A program made the position numbers and the translations under genes. The notes under the pieces are model-generated. The model saw only the letters and a list, made by a program, of their open reading frames with translations. It was not told the DNA's origin and searched no databases. From Flavobacterium sp. 123 (GTDB lineage Bacteria > Bacteroidota > Bacteroidia > Flavobacteriales > Flavobacteriaceae): a stretch of DNA of 64,000 nt. The stretch is taken from assembly GCF_003634825.1 (NCBI RefSeq), contig NZ_RBXD01000001.1, positions 952,501 to 1,016,500 on the forward strand, given 5' to 3'. Positions 52,872 through 62,138 of this stretch are shown piece by piece (within the stretch, counting starts at the first letter, position 1; each line of letters opens with the position of its first letter).

Positions 52872-55800
52872 ATGTTGAAGAAATTACTTTTTTGGATAGT
52901 AATCTGTTTTATTTCTGGGCTTCAGGCACAGGAAAATAACACCTTGTTTCAAAGTAAAAAAATTCAAACAACAAAAGACACTATTTACCTTGAAAGCAAC
53001 AGTATAAATTCTAGCTTTTTCAAAGTTCTTGATAAAAATAACGCTCCTATTGACAGCACTTTATACAAAGTCAATTTCCAAAAAGGAACATTAATTCTCA
53101 ATGAGAAAATTGCTCAAATTCGCGATTCTGTAACCGTTAGTTATTTGAGATTTCCTGATGTTTTAACCAAAGAATACCGTATTTACGATCCAAGCAAAAT
53201 AGTTAGTAATAAAGCATTATCTGGCGAATTGTACCAAATTCAAACAGATTCTCCGCAAAAAAACATTCCGTTTGACGGCTTAATTACTTCCGGAAGCATT
53301 ACCAGAGGTGTAACCGTGGGAAACAATCAAAATACTTCCTTAAACTCCAATTTAGACTTACAAATTACCGGCAAGATTTCTGAAAAAGTAAGCTTACGTG
53401 CTTCTATACAGGATAGTAATATTCCGCTGCAAGAAGGCGGTTATTCACAAAAACTAGATCAATTTGATAATATTTTTATCGAAATGTTCCGTGATGATTG
53501 GAACGTGCGAGCGGGAGATATTTTTCTTGAAAATAAAAATACACAATTTTTAAATTTTAATAAAAAAGTCCAAGGACTATCCACCAGCTTTGATTTTGGA
53601 ACAAAAAACAACCACACTAATGTTTTTGCATCTGTGGCTTTAGTAAAAGGGCAATATGCCAAAAGTAATTTTAAAGGGCAAGAAGGAAATCAAGGTCCTT
53701 ATAAACTAAAAGGTCAGAACGGCGAATTATATGTATTAGTAATTTCAGGATCTGAGCGTGTTTATGTGAATGGTATTTTATTAAAACGAGGTGAAAATAA
53801 CGATTACACCATTGATTATAATGCAGGAGAAATTGTTTTCACGCCACTTTTTACTATTACTTCCGAAATGCGAATTACAATTGAATACCAATATTCCGAT
53901 CGAAATTACACGCGTTTTGCAACCTATGCAGGAGCTTCTCACGAAACCGAAAAATGGAATTTTAGTGGTTATTTATATTCTGAAAGTGATTTAAAGAACC
54001 AACCGCTACAACAAAATCTTTCTCAAGATCAAACACAAATTTTAGCAAATGCTGGAGATAATTCAAGCTTAATGACAGCACCTTCAGCTTATGAAGATTC
54101 CTATTCTGAAAACAAAATTCTTTATAAAAAAATACTGCTTAATGGCGTTGAAACGTATGAATATTCTAACAATCCTTATGATGTTTTGTACAGCCTTAAG
54201 TTTAGTTTAGTTGGTGCCAATAAAGGAAACTATATCTTGAGTAACGCTGTAGCTATTACTAAAATTTACCAATACACTGCTCCAATAAATGGAATCCCTC
54301 AAGGAAATTACGAACCTACTATACAATTAGTGGCACCAACAAAAGTTCAGGTTGCTACTTTTTTAGGAAAATATAAACCTACCGAAAAGACGTCTGTTGA
54401 TTTTGAAATTGGCGTAAGCAACAATGACAAAAATTTATTTTCTTCAATAGATGATGGTAATAACAAAGGTCTAGCTGGTAAAATAAACATTAAACAACGC
54501 TTGTTTTCCAAAAGATGGAACACAGATGCCTTTGTAAATTATCAATTCATAAAGGAAAACTTCTCTTCTGTTGAACGCCTAAATACAATTGAATTTAATC
54601 GCGATTGGAATTTACAGCTCAATGCTTCAGGGAATCAAAGTTTATTAGTTTCTGGATTGAACTTTAAACTAAATCCAAAAAACAACACCCAAAACAAAGG
54701 CTTAATTAATTATCAATTTGAAAAATTAGATTTTTCAAATACTTTTTCAGGAAATAGACATAGCGTCAATGGTCATGTTAAGTTAAAAAATTGGAGTTTT
54801 CAAAACCAAGGGAGTCTTTTAAAAAGCGAAAGCACTGTAGCAAATTCTAAATTCTTAAGAAATCAATCACAAATGCGTTTCCATTTCAATAAAAACTGGA
54901 TTGGAAGTAGCTTACGATTAGAGGATAATCAAGAAAAAAATACAGCTACACATCAGCTTTCTGCTCTGAGTCAACGGTTTTCAGAATATGGTTTTTTTGC
55001 AGGACGAGGAGATAGTACCAAAGTTTTTGTTGAATTGGGTTATCTAAAAAGAACTAATGATAGTTTACAAAAAGGTATAATTGAACGTGTAAATAACTCT
55101 CAAACTTTTGTTTTAAAATCAAAACTAATTCAAACCAAAAAAAGCGATCTATCCGTTTATATGAACTACCGAATCTTTGACTTTGTAACCAATACAAAAC
55201 AAAAAGAATCTTCATTGAATTCTAGAATACTTTATAACAATCAGTTTTTTAACCAATTAATACAAAGTACAACTGTTTACGAAACAAATTCTGGAACCAT
55301 TCCTCAACAGGAATTTACCTATCTTGAGGTAGCTGCAGGGCAGGGCGTATATACTTGGAATGATTATAATAACAACGGCATTCAAGAGTTACAGGAATTT
55401 GAAGTAGCGCCTTTTATTGATCAAGCAAAATACATTCGCGTATTTCTACCCAACCGAATTTATATTAAAACCAACCAAAATAAATTCTCCCAATCTTTAG
55501 TTATAAATCCTAATCAATGGCAAAACGAAAATGGTATTAAAAAAATACTGTCTTATTTCTATAATCAAACTTCATTTATTATCGATCGCAAAGCAAAAAA
55601 TGATGGCGATAATTTTGATCTCAATCTATTTAATTCTTCTCAGAAAAACGCATTAGGATTAAATTCAAGTTTCAGAAATAGTTTGTTCTACAATCGAGGG
55701 AAGCAACATCATTCTATAACCTATACTTATTTACAAAATAATGCGAAAAATTTATTGTCAATTGGTTCGCAAGAAGCCACAAACGCATCACATCAATTAC

Positions 55801-56303
55801 AGTATAATCATTTGTACCAGAAAAGTTGGTTACTAGGTTGTTTTCTAAAAACTATAAAAACTTCAATGTTATCTGAAAACTTTCCTGATAAAAACTATGC
55901 TATCAATGGCTACCTTATAGGGCCAAAAATCAGTTATTTATTTTCTAAAAATACGAGTTTGGATCTGTTTTATGAATTACAGAACAAAGAAAACCAAATT
56001 CGAAATTCAGAAACACTACTTCAAAATAGGTGGGGAAGTTCTTTTTCTTACTCAGGTGACAAAAAAATAACGCTAAATGGAGAACTCTCTTTTTATCAAA
56101 ATAAATTTAGTGGAAACGCATTTTCATCTGTAGGATTTCAAATGCTTGAAGGACTACAAGCTGGACAAAACTTAACCTGGAGATTATTACTACAAAAGAA
56201 TCTAACACAGTTTTTAGATATAAACTTAAATTATCAAGGAAGGAAAAGCCAATCAAGCCAAACCATCCATACTGGCAACATTCAACTAAGAGCATATTTT
56301 TAG
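52872..56303 (+). CDS. Large outer-membrane beta-rich protein, family not recognised
   Basis: This 1143-residue protein has a signal peptide (about 1-19, ending LQAQ) and no other hydrophobic helix. Residues 20-130 resemble a beta-sandwich or CarboxypepD-like domain. From about 150 to the end the sequence alternates polar and apolar residues in short strands with Asn/Ser/Gln-rich turns, and the last residue is Phe (LRAYF), as in outer-membrane barrels. Around 830-845 there is a calcium-type loop, DYNNNGIQELQEFE, much like an EF-hand. There is no T9SS C-terminal signal. It may be a barrel that carries or presents a surface structure. It stands alone behind lysC. Confidence 0.75.
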   Translation: MLKKLLFWIVICFISGLQAQENNTLFQSKKIQTTKDTIYLESNSINSSFFKVLDKNNAPIDSTLYKVNFQKGTLILNEKIAQIRDSVTVSYLRFPDVLTKEYRIYDPSKIVSNKALSGELYQIQTDSPQKNIPFDGLITSGSITRGVTVGNNQNTSLNSNLDLQITGKISEKVSLRASIQDSNIPLQEGGYSQKLDQFDNIFIEMFRDDWNVRAGDIFLENKNTQFLNFNKKVQGLSTSFDFGTKNNHTNVFASVALVKGQYAKSNFKGQEGNQGPYKLKGQNGELYVLVISGSERVYVNGILLKRGENNDYTIDYNAGEIVFTPLFTITSEMRITIEYQYSDRNYTRFATYAGASHETEKWNFSGYLYSESDLKNQPLQQNLSQDQTQILANAGDNSSLMTAPSAYEDSYSENKILYKKILLNGVETYEYSNNPYDVLYSLKFSLVGANKGNYILSNAVAITKIYQYTAPINGIPQGNYEPTIQLVAPTKVQVATFLGKYKPTEKTSVDFEIGVSNNDKNLFSSIDDGNNKGLAGKINIKQRLFSKRWNTDAFVNYQFIKENFSSVERLNTIEFNRDWNLQLNASGNQSLLVSGLNFKLNPKNNTQNKGLINYQFEKLDFSNTFSGNRHSVNGHVKLKNWSFQNQGSLLKSESTVANSKFLRNQSQMRFHFNKNWIGSSLRLEDNQEKNTATHQLSALSQRFSEYGFFAGRGDSTKVFVELGYLKRTNDSLQKGIIERVNNSQTFVLKSKLIQTKKSDLSVYMNYRIFDFVTNTKQKESSLNSRILYNNQFFNQLIQSTTVYETNSGTIPQQEFTYLEVAAGQGVYTWNDYNNNGIQELQEFEVAPFIDQAKYIRVFLPNRIYIKTNQNKFSQSLVINPNQWQNENGIKKILSYFYNQTSFIIDRKAKNDGDNFDLNLFNSSQKNALGLNSSFRNSLFYNRGKQHHSITYTYLQNNAKNLLSIGSQEATNASHQLQYNHLYQKSWLLGCFLKTIKTSMLSENFPDKNYAINGYLIGPKISYLFSKNTSLDLFYELQNKENQIRNSETLLQNRWGSSFSYSGDKKITLNGELSFYQNKFSGNAFSSVGFQMLEGLQAGQNLTWRLLLQKNLTQFLDINLNYQGRKSQSSQTIHTGNIQLRAYF

Positions 56304-56372
56304 CATCTCATTTAATTAAACAAGAAATAATTCTTAATTTTAGTATCTTAAAATTTAAATCCCCCAGTAAAT

Positions 56373-57023
56373 ATGAAAAAATTAGTGTTATTATTTTTGC
56401 TTTTTGCTTTTTCAAATAGTTTTTATGCTCAAGAAACTACTACTAAGAAAAAAACAAAAGCGAAAACAGAGAAAGCAGCTAAAGTTGTAAAAGAAAAACA
56501 AGAAAAAGCTAAAAAGAAAGCTAAAGAAAAAAAAGAAGAGGCTAGCGCTAATGCTGCAGAAAAAAAAGCTAAAGCAAAGGCAACCAAAGCTGATGCTAAA
56601 GCAAAAAAAGAAGCAACTGAAAGTAAAAGCAAAGCAAAACTGAATAAGGCTGATGCTAAAATTAAAGACGAAGCAGCCGAAGGTAAAAGCAAAGCAAAGG
56701 CAACAAAAGCGGATGCTAAAGCAAAAAAAGACGCAATTGAAAGCAAAGGCAAAGCAAAACTAAATAAGGCTGATGCTAAAATTAAAGAGGAAGCAGCCGA
56801 AGGTAAAAGCAAAGCAAAACTAAATAAGGCTGATGCTAAAATTAAAGAGGAAGGAAAAAAAGTTGAGAAAAAGGCTGTAAAAGTAAAAGAAACAACTGAG
56901 AAAGCACCTAAAGTAGCAGATAAAATCACTGGTGAATACAACGGTAAAAAAGTTTATACAGGACCAAGAGGAGGAAAATATTACATCAATTCAAATGGTA
57001 ATAAAACATACATTCAAGAATAA
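56373..57023 (+). CDS. Exported Lys/Ala-rich repeat protein with C-terminal PBCV basic adaptor-like motif
   Basis: This 216-residue protein has a signal peptide (about 1-20, ending FYAQ), then a highly charged helical region (about 22-180) made mostly of Lys, Ala and Glu. Residues 70-161 are four full and one partial 20-residue repeats in two forms, KADAKAKK and KADAKIK, in the order A-B-A-B-B. The last 30 residues (GKKVYTGPRGGKYYINSNGN) resemble the PBCV-specific basic adaptor domain, thought to link proteins to DNA or other acidic polymers. An exported, strongly basic coiled protein could bind cell-surface polymers or extracellular DNA. The function is not known. Confidence 0.8.
   Translation: MKKLVLLFLLFAFSNSFYAQETTTKKKTKAKTEKAAKVVKEKQEKAKKKAKEKKEEASANAAEKKAKAKATKADAKAKKEATESKSKAKLNKADAKIKDEAAEGKSKAKATKADAKAKKDAIESKGKAKLNKADAKIKEEAAEGKSKAKLNKADAKIKEEGKKVEKKAVKVKETTEKAPKVADKITGEYNGKKVYTGPRGGKYYINSNGNKTYIQE
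56580..56855 (+). repeat. 60-bp in-frame tandem repeat with 120-bp higher order
   Basis: Units begin at 56580, 56640, 56700, 56760 and 56820 (the last is partial). Units 1 and 3 are of one type and units 2, 4 and 5 of another, which implies duplication of a 120-bp pair and then of one unit. Units 4 and 5 are nearly identical, so that copy is recent. Confidence 0.9.
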
Positions 57024-57041
57024 TTTAATTTGAATAAACAA

Positions 57042-57070
57042 AAAAAGGCTATCCAATGGGTAGCCTTTTT
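57042..57070 (+). terminator. Terminator of the repeat-protein gene
   Basis: AAAAAGGCTA (57042-57051) pairs with TAGCCTTTTT (57061-57070). Confidence 0.92.
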
Positions 57071-57190
57071 GTTTATAAACACAGACAAATCAATTACTGA
57101 TAAAATAATAGTTTGGTAATCTAATGGAAATATAAAATGGGAAACTGTTTATGTATCTTTCCATTTTAAAATAAAATGATAAATTGAACT

Positions 57191-58258
57191 ATGACTTCTT
57201 CGGAAAATACCAATAAAACAATTTTGATTGCTCCACTAAATTGGGGATTAGGACACGCAACTCGTTGTATTCCTGTCATTAAAGCTTTACAAGAAAACAA
57301 TTATATCCCAATAATTGCTTCCGATGGCATTGCATTAGCCCTTTTAAAAAAAGAATTCCCTTATATTAAAACCCTAAAATTACCTTCATACCAAATTGAA
57401 TATGCCAAAAACGGCAAAAACTTTAAATGGAAATTAATAAAGAATAGCCCAAAAATGATTCGTGCGATTTGGGAAGAAAAAAGACTGATTAAAAAGTGGG
57501 TTAAAAAGCATGCTATTGATGGAATTATTTCTGATAATCGATTAGGTGTTTTTAGCAAAAAAGTACCTTCTGTATTTGTAACGCACCAGCTTAATGTTAT
57601 GACAGGAAACACCACTTGGATAACGAGCAAATTACATCAAAATATTATAAAAAAATATACGGAATGTTGGGTTCCAGATGTTGCGACTTTACCTAATTTA
57701 ACGGGCGAACTTGGGCATTTAAAAAAAGATTCTTTGAATCTTAAATATATTGGTCCTTTAAGTAGAATGCATAAAAAAGAAACCCCAAAGCAATATGATT
57801 TAATGATTATTCTTTCGGGTCCTGAACCTCAGCGTGGCCTATTAGAAGATAAACTAAAAACAGAAGTTGTTCATTATACCGGAAAAGTAGTTTTCATCAA
57901 AGGAATCATTCAAAAAGAGCAAACGAAAGAACAAATAGGAAATGTTACCTATTATAATTTCATGAATACACGTCAACTTGAGCAAACATTCAATGAAAGT
58001 GAAACCGTATTATGTCGTTCTGGATACACTACTATTATGGATTTAGCAAAACTAGAAAAAAAGGCTTTTTTTATTCCAACACCTGGTCAATATGAGCAAG
58101 AATATTTGGCAATAAAACTAGCGAACGAAGGATTGGTCCCTTATGCAACTCAAGAGGAGTTTAAAATGGAGGATGTATCCAAAATAAATACCTACAAAGG
58201 ATTGCTAGCAATTGACAACACAATTGTATGGTCGGATTTATTAAAAGTTTTTGAGTAA
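57191..58258 (+). CDS. Glycosyltransferase, GT28/MurG-like fold
   Basis: This 355-residue protein has a GT-B fold. The N-terminal domain opens ILIAPLNWGLGHATRCIPVIKAL, with the glycine-rich GLGHATR acceptor loop as in MurG and MGDG synthases. The C-terminal domain holds ILSGPEPQRG and the donor-binding CRSGYTTIMDLAKLEKKAFFIPTPGQYEQEYLA. It should use a nucleotide sugar, but donor and acceptor are not shown. It is a single gene with a TATCTTTC promoter-like box near 57150 and a terminator shared with phoU. Confidence 0.87.
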   Translation: MTSSENTNKTILIAPLNWGLGHATRCIPVIKALQENNYIPIIASDGIALALLKKEFPYIKTLKLPSYQIEYAKNGKNFKWKLIKNSPKMIRAIWEEKRLIKKWVKKHAIDGIISDNRLGVFSKKVPSVFVTHQLNVMTGNTTWITSKLHQNIIKKYTECWVPDVATLPNLTGELGHLKKDSLNLKYIGPLSRMHKKETPKQYDLMIILSGPEPQRGLLEDKLKTEVVHYTGKVVFIKGIIQKEQTKEQIGNVTYYNFMNTRQLEQTFNESETVLCRSGYTTIMDLAKLEKKAFFIPTPGQYEQEYLAIKLANEGLVPYATQEEFKMEDVSKINTYKGLLAIDNTIVWSDLLKVFE

Positions 58259-58277
58259 TAAGTAGCCTTCTGGAAAT

Positions 58278-58318
58278 AAAAAAAGCGCTGATTATAAATT
58301 ATAATCAGCGCTTTTTAG
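58278..58318. terminator. Bidirectional terminator between the glycosyltransferase gene and phoU
   Basis: Bases 58281-58295 and 58301-58315 form a 15-bp perfect stem with A and T runs outside, between two converging genes. Confidence 0.93.
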
Positions 58319-58334
58319 ATAGAATAAACTAGGA

Positions 58335-59012
58335 TTAATTATCCGATTTTTTATCGTCAAATTTTTCGTGTTTAATAATTTTAGCATTAATCATAAAAAA
58401 AACATTTTCAGCAATATTTGTACAATGTTCAGAGATACGCTCTAAATGTTTCATCACAATTACAAGATTCGTTCCTGAAACAACTGTTTTAGAATTTGTT
58501 TTCATCTCGTTAATGATACTATGAATGGTATTGTCACATTTGTTTTTAATACTTTTATTCAAAACAAATATTTCGCCAATGGTATTCTCGTCGCGAGTCA
58601 AAAAACACTCGTTTGTTTTTATAGTAATAGATTCAACTTGTTTAGCCAATTCATCTACATTAAACTTAGAAATCAAATCATACTTGTCTTTTATATTTTT
58701 TGACTTTTTAATGATGCTTATTGCTAAATCTCCTATACGTTCAATTTCATTGCTAATTTGCATTGCAGACATAATAAAACGCAAATCTGAAGCTACTGGT
58801 TGTTGCAACGCAAAAATACTTTGACAAATTTCATCGATTTTAATATCTAATTTGTCAATTTTATGTTCCGTTTTCTTTACTTCTTTTCCTTCGGTAATTG
58901 GTTCAGAAAGCAATGCTTTGACCGCCTCACCAACTTGATGTTCAGCAAGAAGACCAATTTTTTCAATTACATTTTTTAATTTTTCTAGTTCTATTTCAAA
59001 GTGTGTTGCCAT
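58335..59012 (-). CDS. phoU: Phosphate signalling protein PhoU
   Basis: PhoU is a helical metal-binding protein that links the Pst transporter to control of the phosphate response. The 225 residues form two three-helix bundles; the repeated motif with acidic residues appears in SNEIERIGDLAISI and MKHLERISEHCTNIAENV. The family length is normal. It is the last gene of the pst operon. The sensor kinase PhoR is not in the window. Confidence 0.96.
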   Translation of the reverse strand: MATHFEIELEKLKNVIEKIGLLAEHQVGEAVKALLSEPITEGKEVKKTEHKIDKLDIKIDEICQSIFALQQPVASDLRFIMSAMQISNEIERIGDLAISIIKKSKNIKDKYDLISKFNVDELAKQVESITIKTNECFLTRDENTIGEIFVLNKSIKNKCDNTIHSIINEMKTNSKTVVSGTNLVIVMKHLERISEHCTNIAENVFFMINAKIIKHEKFDDKKSDN

Positions 59013-59095
59013 ATTTTTTTATTTAAAATTAAAAGATTTACAAGGTTAAATCAAGTAAGGCTTTAAATTAATTAAGCCCGCTAAATTTAATAATT

Positions 59096-59854
59096 TTATC
59101 CAAATCTACCTGTAATATAATCTTCTGTTTGTTTTTGTTCTGGTTTTGTAAATATCGCATTTGTTTTGCCTATTTCTATTAACTCCCCTAAATAAAAGAA
59201 TGCGGTATAATCACTAGTCCTAGCTGCTTGTTGCATATTATGCGTCACAATAATTATAGTGTATTGTTCCTTTAATTCATGAACCAATTCTTCAATTTTT
59301 GAAGTTGAAATTGGATCCAAAGCACTTGCAGGCTCATCCATAAGAATAATATCTGGGCTTACAGCCAATGTTCTTGCAATACACAAACGTTGTTGTTGAC
59401 CTCCAGAAAGTCCTAAAGCTGAATCTCCTAATCTATCTTTGATTTCATCCCAAATAGCTGCTTTACGCAAAGAAGTTTCAACAATTTCGTCCAATTCCGT
59501 TTTGTCTTTTATTCCGTTAATTTTAGGACCATAAGCTATGTTCTCATAAATGGACTTTGGAAAAGGATTAGATTTTTGAAAAACCATTCCGATTTTTTTT
59601 CTGATATTAACAACATCTACGTTTTTATCGTAAATATCAACGCCCTCAACAAGCATACTCCCTGTAATTTTCACATCAGGAATAAGGTCATTCATTCTAT
59701 TAATACATCTTAGGAATGTTGATTTTCCACAACCAGAAGGTCCTATTAATGCAGTCACTTTATTTCTTGGAATCTGCAAAGAAATTTCTTTCAATGCCTT
59801 TTTTTCTCCGTAATATAATGATAAATCTTTTACTTCAATTTTAATGTCTTTCAT
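59096..59854 (-). CDS. pstB: Phosphate ABC transporter ATPase PstB
   Basis: PstB is the ATPase that powers phosphate import. The 252 residues contain Walker [10 protein letters not shown] (about 37-45), the ABC signature LSGGQQQR, Walker [14 protein letters not shown] and the switch His in IVTHNMQQA. It follows pstA by 48 nt. Length is normal. Confidence 0.98.
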   Translation of the reverse strand: MKDIKIEVKDLSLYYGEKKALKEISLQIPRNKVTALIGPSGCGKSTFLRCINRMNDLIPDVKITGSMLVEGVDIYDKNVDVVNIRKKIGMVFQKSNPFPKSIYENIAYGPKINGIKDKTELDEIVETSLRKAAIWDEIKDRLGDSALGLSGGQQQRLCIARTLAVSPDIILMDEPASALDPISTSKIEELVHELKEQYTIIIVTHNMQQAARTSDYTAFFYLGELIEIGKTNAIFTKPEQKQTEDYITGRFG

Positions 59855-59902
59855 GTCTATTAATGTTATCTAAAACAATAAATGATTAGTTTAAATTTCT
59901 AA

Positions 59903-60847
59903 TTATTTTGCTCTTCGTCTAATTCTTGATCTAATAACTACTGCTACTAAGTTTAATGATAGGGTAAGGATTAACAATACTAATGTTGTAGCGAACTGAA
60001 TTGGCATTGTTTTTTCTACGTCAGAAGATTGAGTTGACATGATATAAATATGGTATCCCAAATTCATAAATTGGTCACTCAAAGAACCTGGCAAAGTTGC
60101 TAAATAATAAGCAGCTCCAGTAAATAAAATAGGAGCAACTTCACCAGCACCTCTACTAACAGCAAGAATTGTCCCTGTCATAATTCCAGAAATTGACCCT
60201 GGGAAAACTACTTTTTTAATGGTTTGCCATTTTGTAGCTCCTAAAGCTAAACTTGCTTCACGCAATTCACGAGGAATTGTTTTTAAAGCTTCTTCTACAG
60301 AAACTATAATAACTGGAAGTGTTAGCAAAGACATTGTAAGACTCGCCCAAAGTATATTTGGTTGTCCCCATCTTAATGCTCCTCCATTAAAAACAGTATC
60401 AGCACCAGCACCTACAAATTGGATGAAAAATCCAAGTCCAAAAAGACCAAAAATAATCGAAGGTACTACAGCAAGAGTTCTAATCGAAAATCGAACGGCA
60501 GCAGCAAATTTTGAATTTTCTTTTGCATATTCTGTTAGATAAATTGCAGTAATTGTTCCAAAAGGCACTGCTGCAATCGACATAACAATTACTAATATAA
60601 AAGTTCCTATCAAAGCTGGAAAAATACCTCCTTCAGTCATTCCATTTGTTGGAAATGAACTTATAAATTCCCAAGAAAACTTCTCGCGTCCTTCATAAAC
60701 TATGATTCCTAAAATAATAAAAAGAATCGCAATAATCAATAAAACTGCTATTTGAGTAATTCCTACAATTAACTTTCCTTTTATGTCAACACCTTTTCCT
60801 TTACTAGAAAAAAAGTGCTTTTCTGTTTCATTTATATCTTTACTCAT
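59903..60847 (-). CDS. pstA: Phosphate ABC transporter permease PstA
   Basis: PstA is one of the two inner-membrane permease subunits. The 314 residues have six transmembrane helices and the EAA loop (EEALKTIPRELREASLALGATKWQTI) that contacts PstB. It starts 2 nt after the pstC stop. The N-terminal cytoplasmic part (about 1-28) is short. Confidence 0.97.
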   Translation of the reverse strand: MSKDINETEKHFFSSKGKGVDIKGKLIVGITQIAVLLIIAILFIILGIIVYEGREKFSWEFISSFPTNGMTEGGIFPALIGTFILVIVMSIAAVPFGTITAIYLTEYAKENSKFAAAVRFSIRTLAVVPSIIFGLFGLGFFIQFVGAGADTVFNGGALRWGQPNILWASLTMSLLTLPVIIVSVEEALKTIPRELREASLALGATKWQTIKKVVFPGSISGIMTGTILAVSRGAGEVAPILFTGAAYYLATLPGSLSDQFMNLGYHIYIMSTQSSDVEKTMPIQFATTLVLLILTLSLNLVAVVIRSRIRRRAK

Positions 60848-60849
60848 GA

Positions 60850-62052
60850 TTATTTACCTTGAAATTTTTTGATTAATTTACCTTTTACGTAAAACTCAGC
60901 AACGGCATTTAATGCGAATGAAAAAATGAAAAGCAACGATCCAATAAAGAATAAAACACTATAATGCGTTTCTCCAAAAACAGTTTCGGCCATTTCGGCA
61001 CCAATTGTGGCTGCAAATGTTCGCACACTCTCAAAAGGATTTGTAGACAATAATGCTGCATTTCCAGTTGCCATAAGTGCGATCATAGTTTCACCAAAAA
61101 CACGACCAACTCCTAAAAGCAAAGCTGCAAAAATTCCTGGTGTAGCTGCCGGCAAAATTACAAAAAAAGCGGTTTGCCACTTACTAGCTCCTAAAGCTAA
61201 ACTTGCTTCTGTAAGGGTTTTTGGTATCGCAGAAAGTGCATCTTCTGATATCGTGTAAATAATTGGAATAGCCGCTAATGCCATTGCAACTCCACCTATA
61301 AAGGCATTTAATCTTGAATCATATCCAAAAATATTTTGAAAAAATGTCGCTAAAACCATTAAAGCAAAAAATCCAATAACAACAGAAGGAAAAGCGGCAA
61401 GCATTTCTATAATTGGTTTTATAATTTCTTTGACTTTTTTTGAGGCAAAACAAGACGTATAAAGTGCTGCTAAGACTGCAAGTGGTCCAGCAATTAACAT
61501 AGCAATTATGGTAACCTTTAGCGTTCCGACAAGAAGTCCTAACAATCCAAATCTAGGATGTTCAGAAACAGGGACCCATTCCGTTGTGAAAAAAGTACTC
61601 CAGGTTTTATCAGCTCCTTCATTATTTTCCGAAACTGCTTCTGGAGTTTCTTCAGAAGAAACAGCAGTAGGTTCTGCAGTTACATCTCCATATGTTTCTG
61701 GTTTCAAGTCTTCTTGCGAAACTGGTTCTGATCCATATGTTTCAGGCTTTAAATCTTCTGTTGGTTCAGAGCCATATGATTCTGGTTTCAATTCACCAGC
61801 TGGTTCAGCACCGTATGATTCAGGCTTTGAACCTGATTCAGTAGCTTGAATTTCTGTTTTTACAGCTTCTTTTCCAAAATTAAAGATTGGCAATGATTCT
61901 TTAAAAACAAAAACAAAAATTAGAAAAATTATTGCAATAGATAAAAATGCAACTGATGAAATAATTTTCTCTGCTAGAAACTCTGAAAGTCTGAATTGTT
62001 TTTTCAGACTCTCTTTAGTAAAGCTTCTATTAATTGGATATTGTGAATTCAT
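60850..62052 (-). CDS. pstC: Phosphate ABC transporter permease PstC with repeat insert
   Basis: PstC is the partner permease of PstA. The 400 residues exceed the usual length of about 300 because of an insert of about 85 residues (about 65-150) between the first helix (about 30-50) and the rest. The insert contains four KPE(S/T)YG repeats (76-122) and an acidic Ser/Thr/Glu stretch. The other five helices and the EAA loop (EDALSAIPKTLTEASLALGASKWQTAF) are normal. By topology the insert faces the periplasm. It could contact PstS or the cell wall. Confidence 0.96.
   Translation of the reverse strand: MNSQYPINRSFTKESLKKQFRLSEFLAEKIISSVAFLSIAIIFLIFVFVFKESLPIFNFGKEAVKTEIQATESGSKPESYGAEPAGELKPESYGSEPTEDLKPETYGSEPVSQEDLKPETYGDVTAEPTAVSSEETPEAVSENNEGADKTWSTFFTTEWVPVSEHPRFGLLGLLVGTLKVTIIAMLIAGPLAVLAALYTSCFASKKVKEIIKPIIEMLAAFPSVVIGFFALMVLATFFQNIFGYDSRLNAFIGGVAMALAAIPIIYTISEDALSAIPKTLTEASLALGASKWQTAFFVILPAATPGIFAALLLGVGRVFGETMIALMATGNAALLSTNPFESVRTFAATIGAEMAETVFGETHYSVLFFIGSLLFIFSFALNAVAEFYVKGKLIKKFQGK
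61687..61827 (-). repeat. Short tandem repeats encoding the PstC insert
   Basis: Four copies of a unit of about 39-45 bp encode KPESYG or KPETYG followed by acidic residues. Units are of unequal length (13-15 codons) but in frame. Confidence 0.85.
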
Positions 62053-62138
62053 TTATTTGAATTAAGAAATTCATATTTTTTTAAATACAAAATTATCCCT
62101 AACCAGAAACCGGAAAGGGATAATAGATTTGCTTTTTA

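Noticed and set aside
56580..56855. Regular 60-bp repeats as a CRISPR array
   Set aside because: The units are contiguous without unique spacers and lie in frame inside a gene.
56429..56941. Long open frame on the minus strand opposite the repeat protein
   Set aside because: It is a by-product of the Lys/Ala-rich repeats on the other strand, has low complexity, and lacks a promoter and family match.
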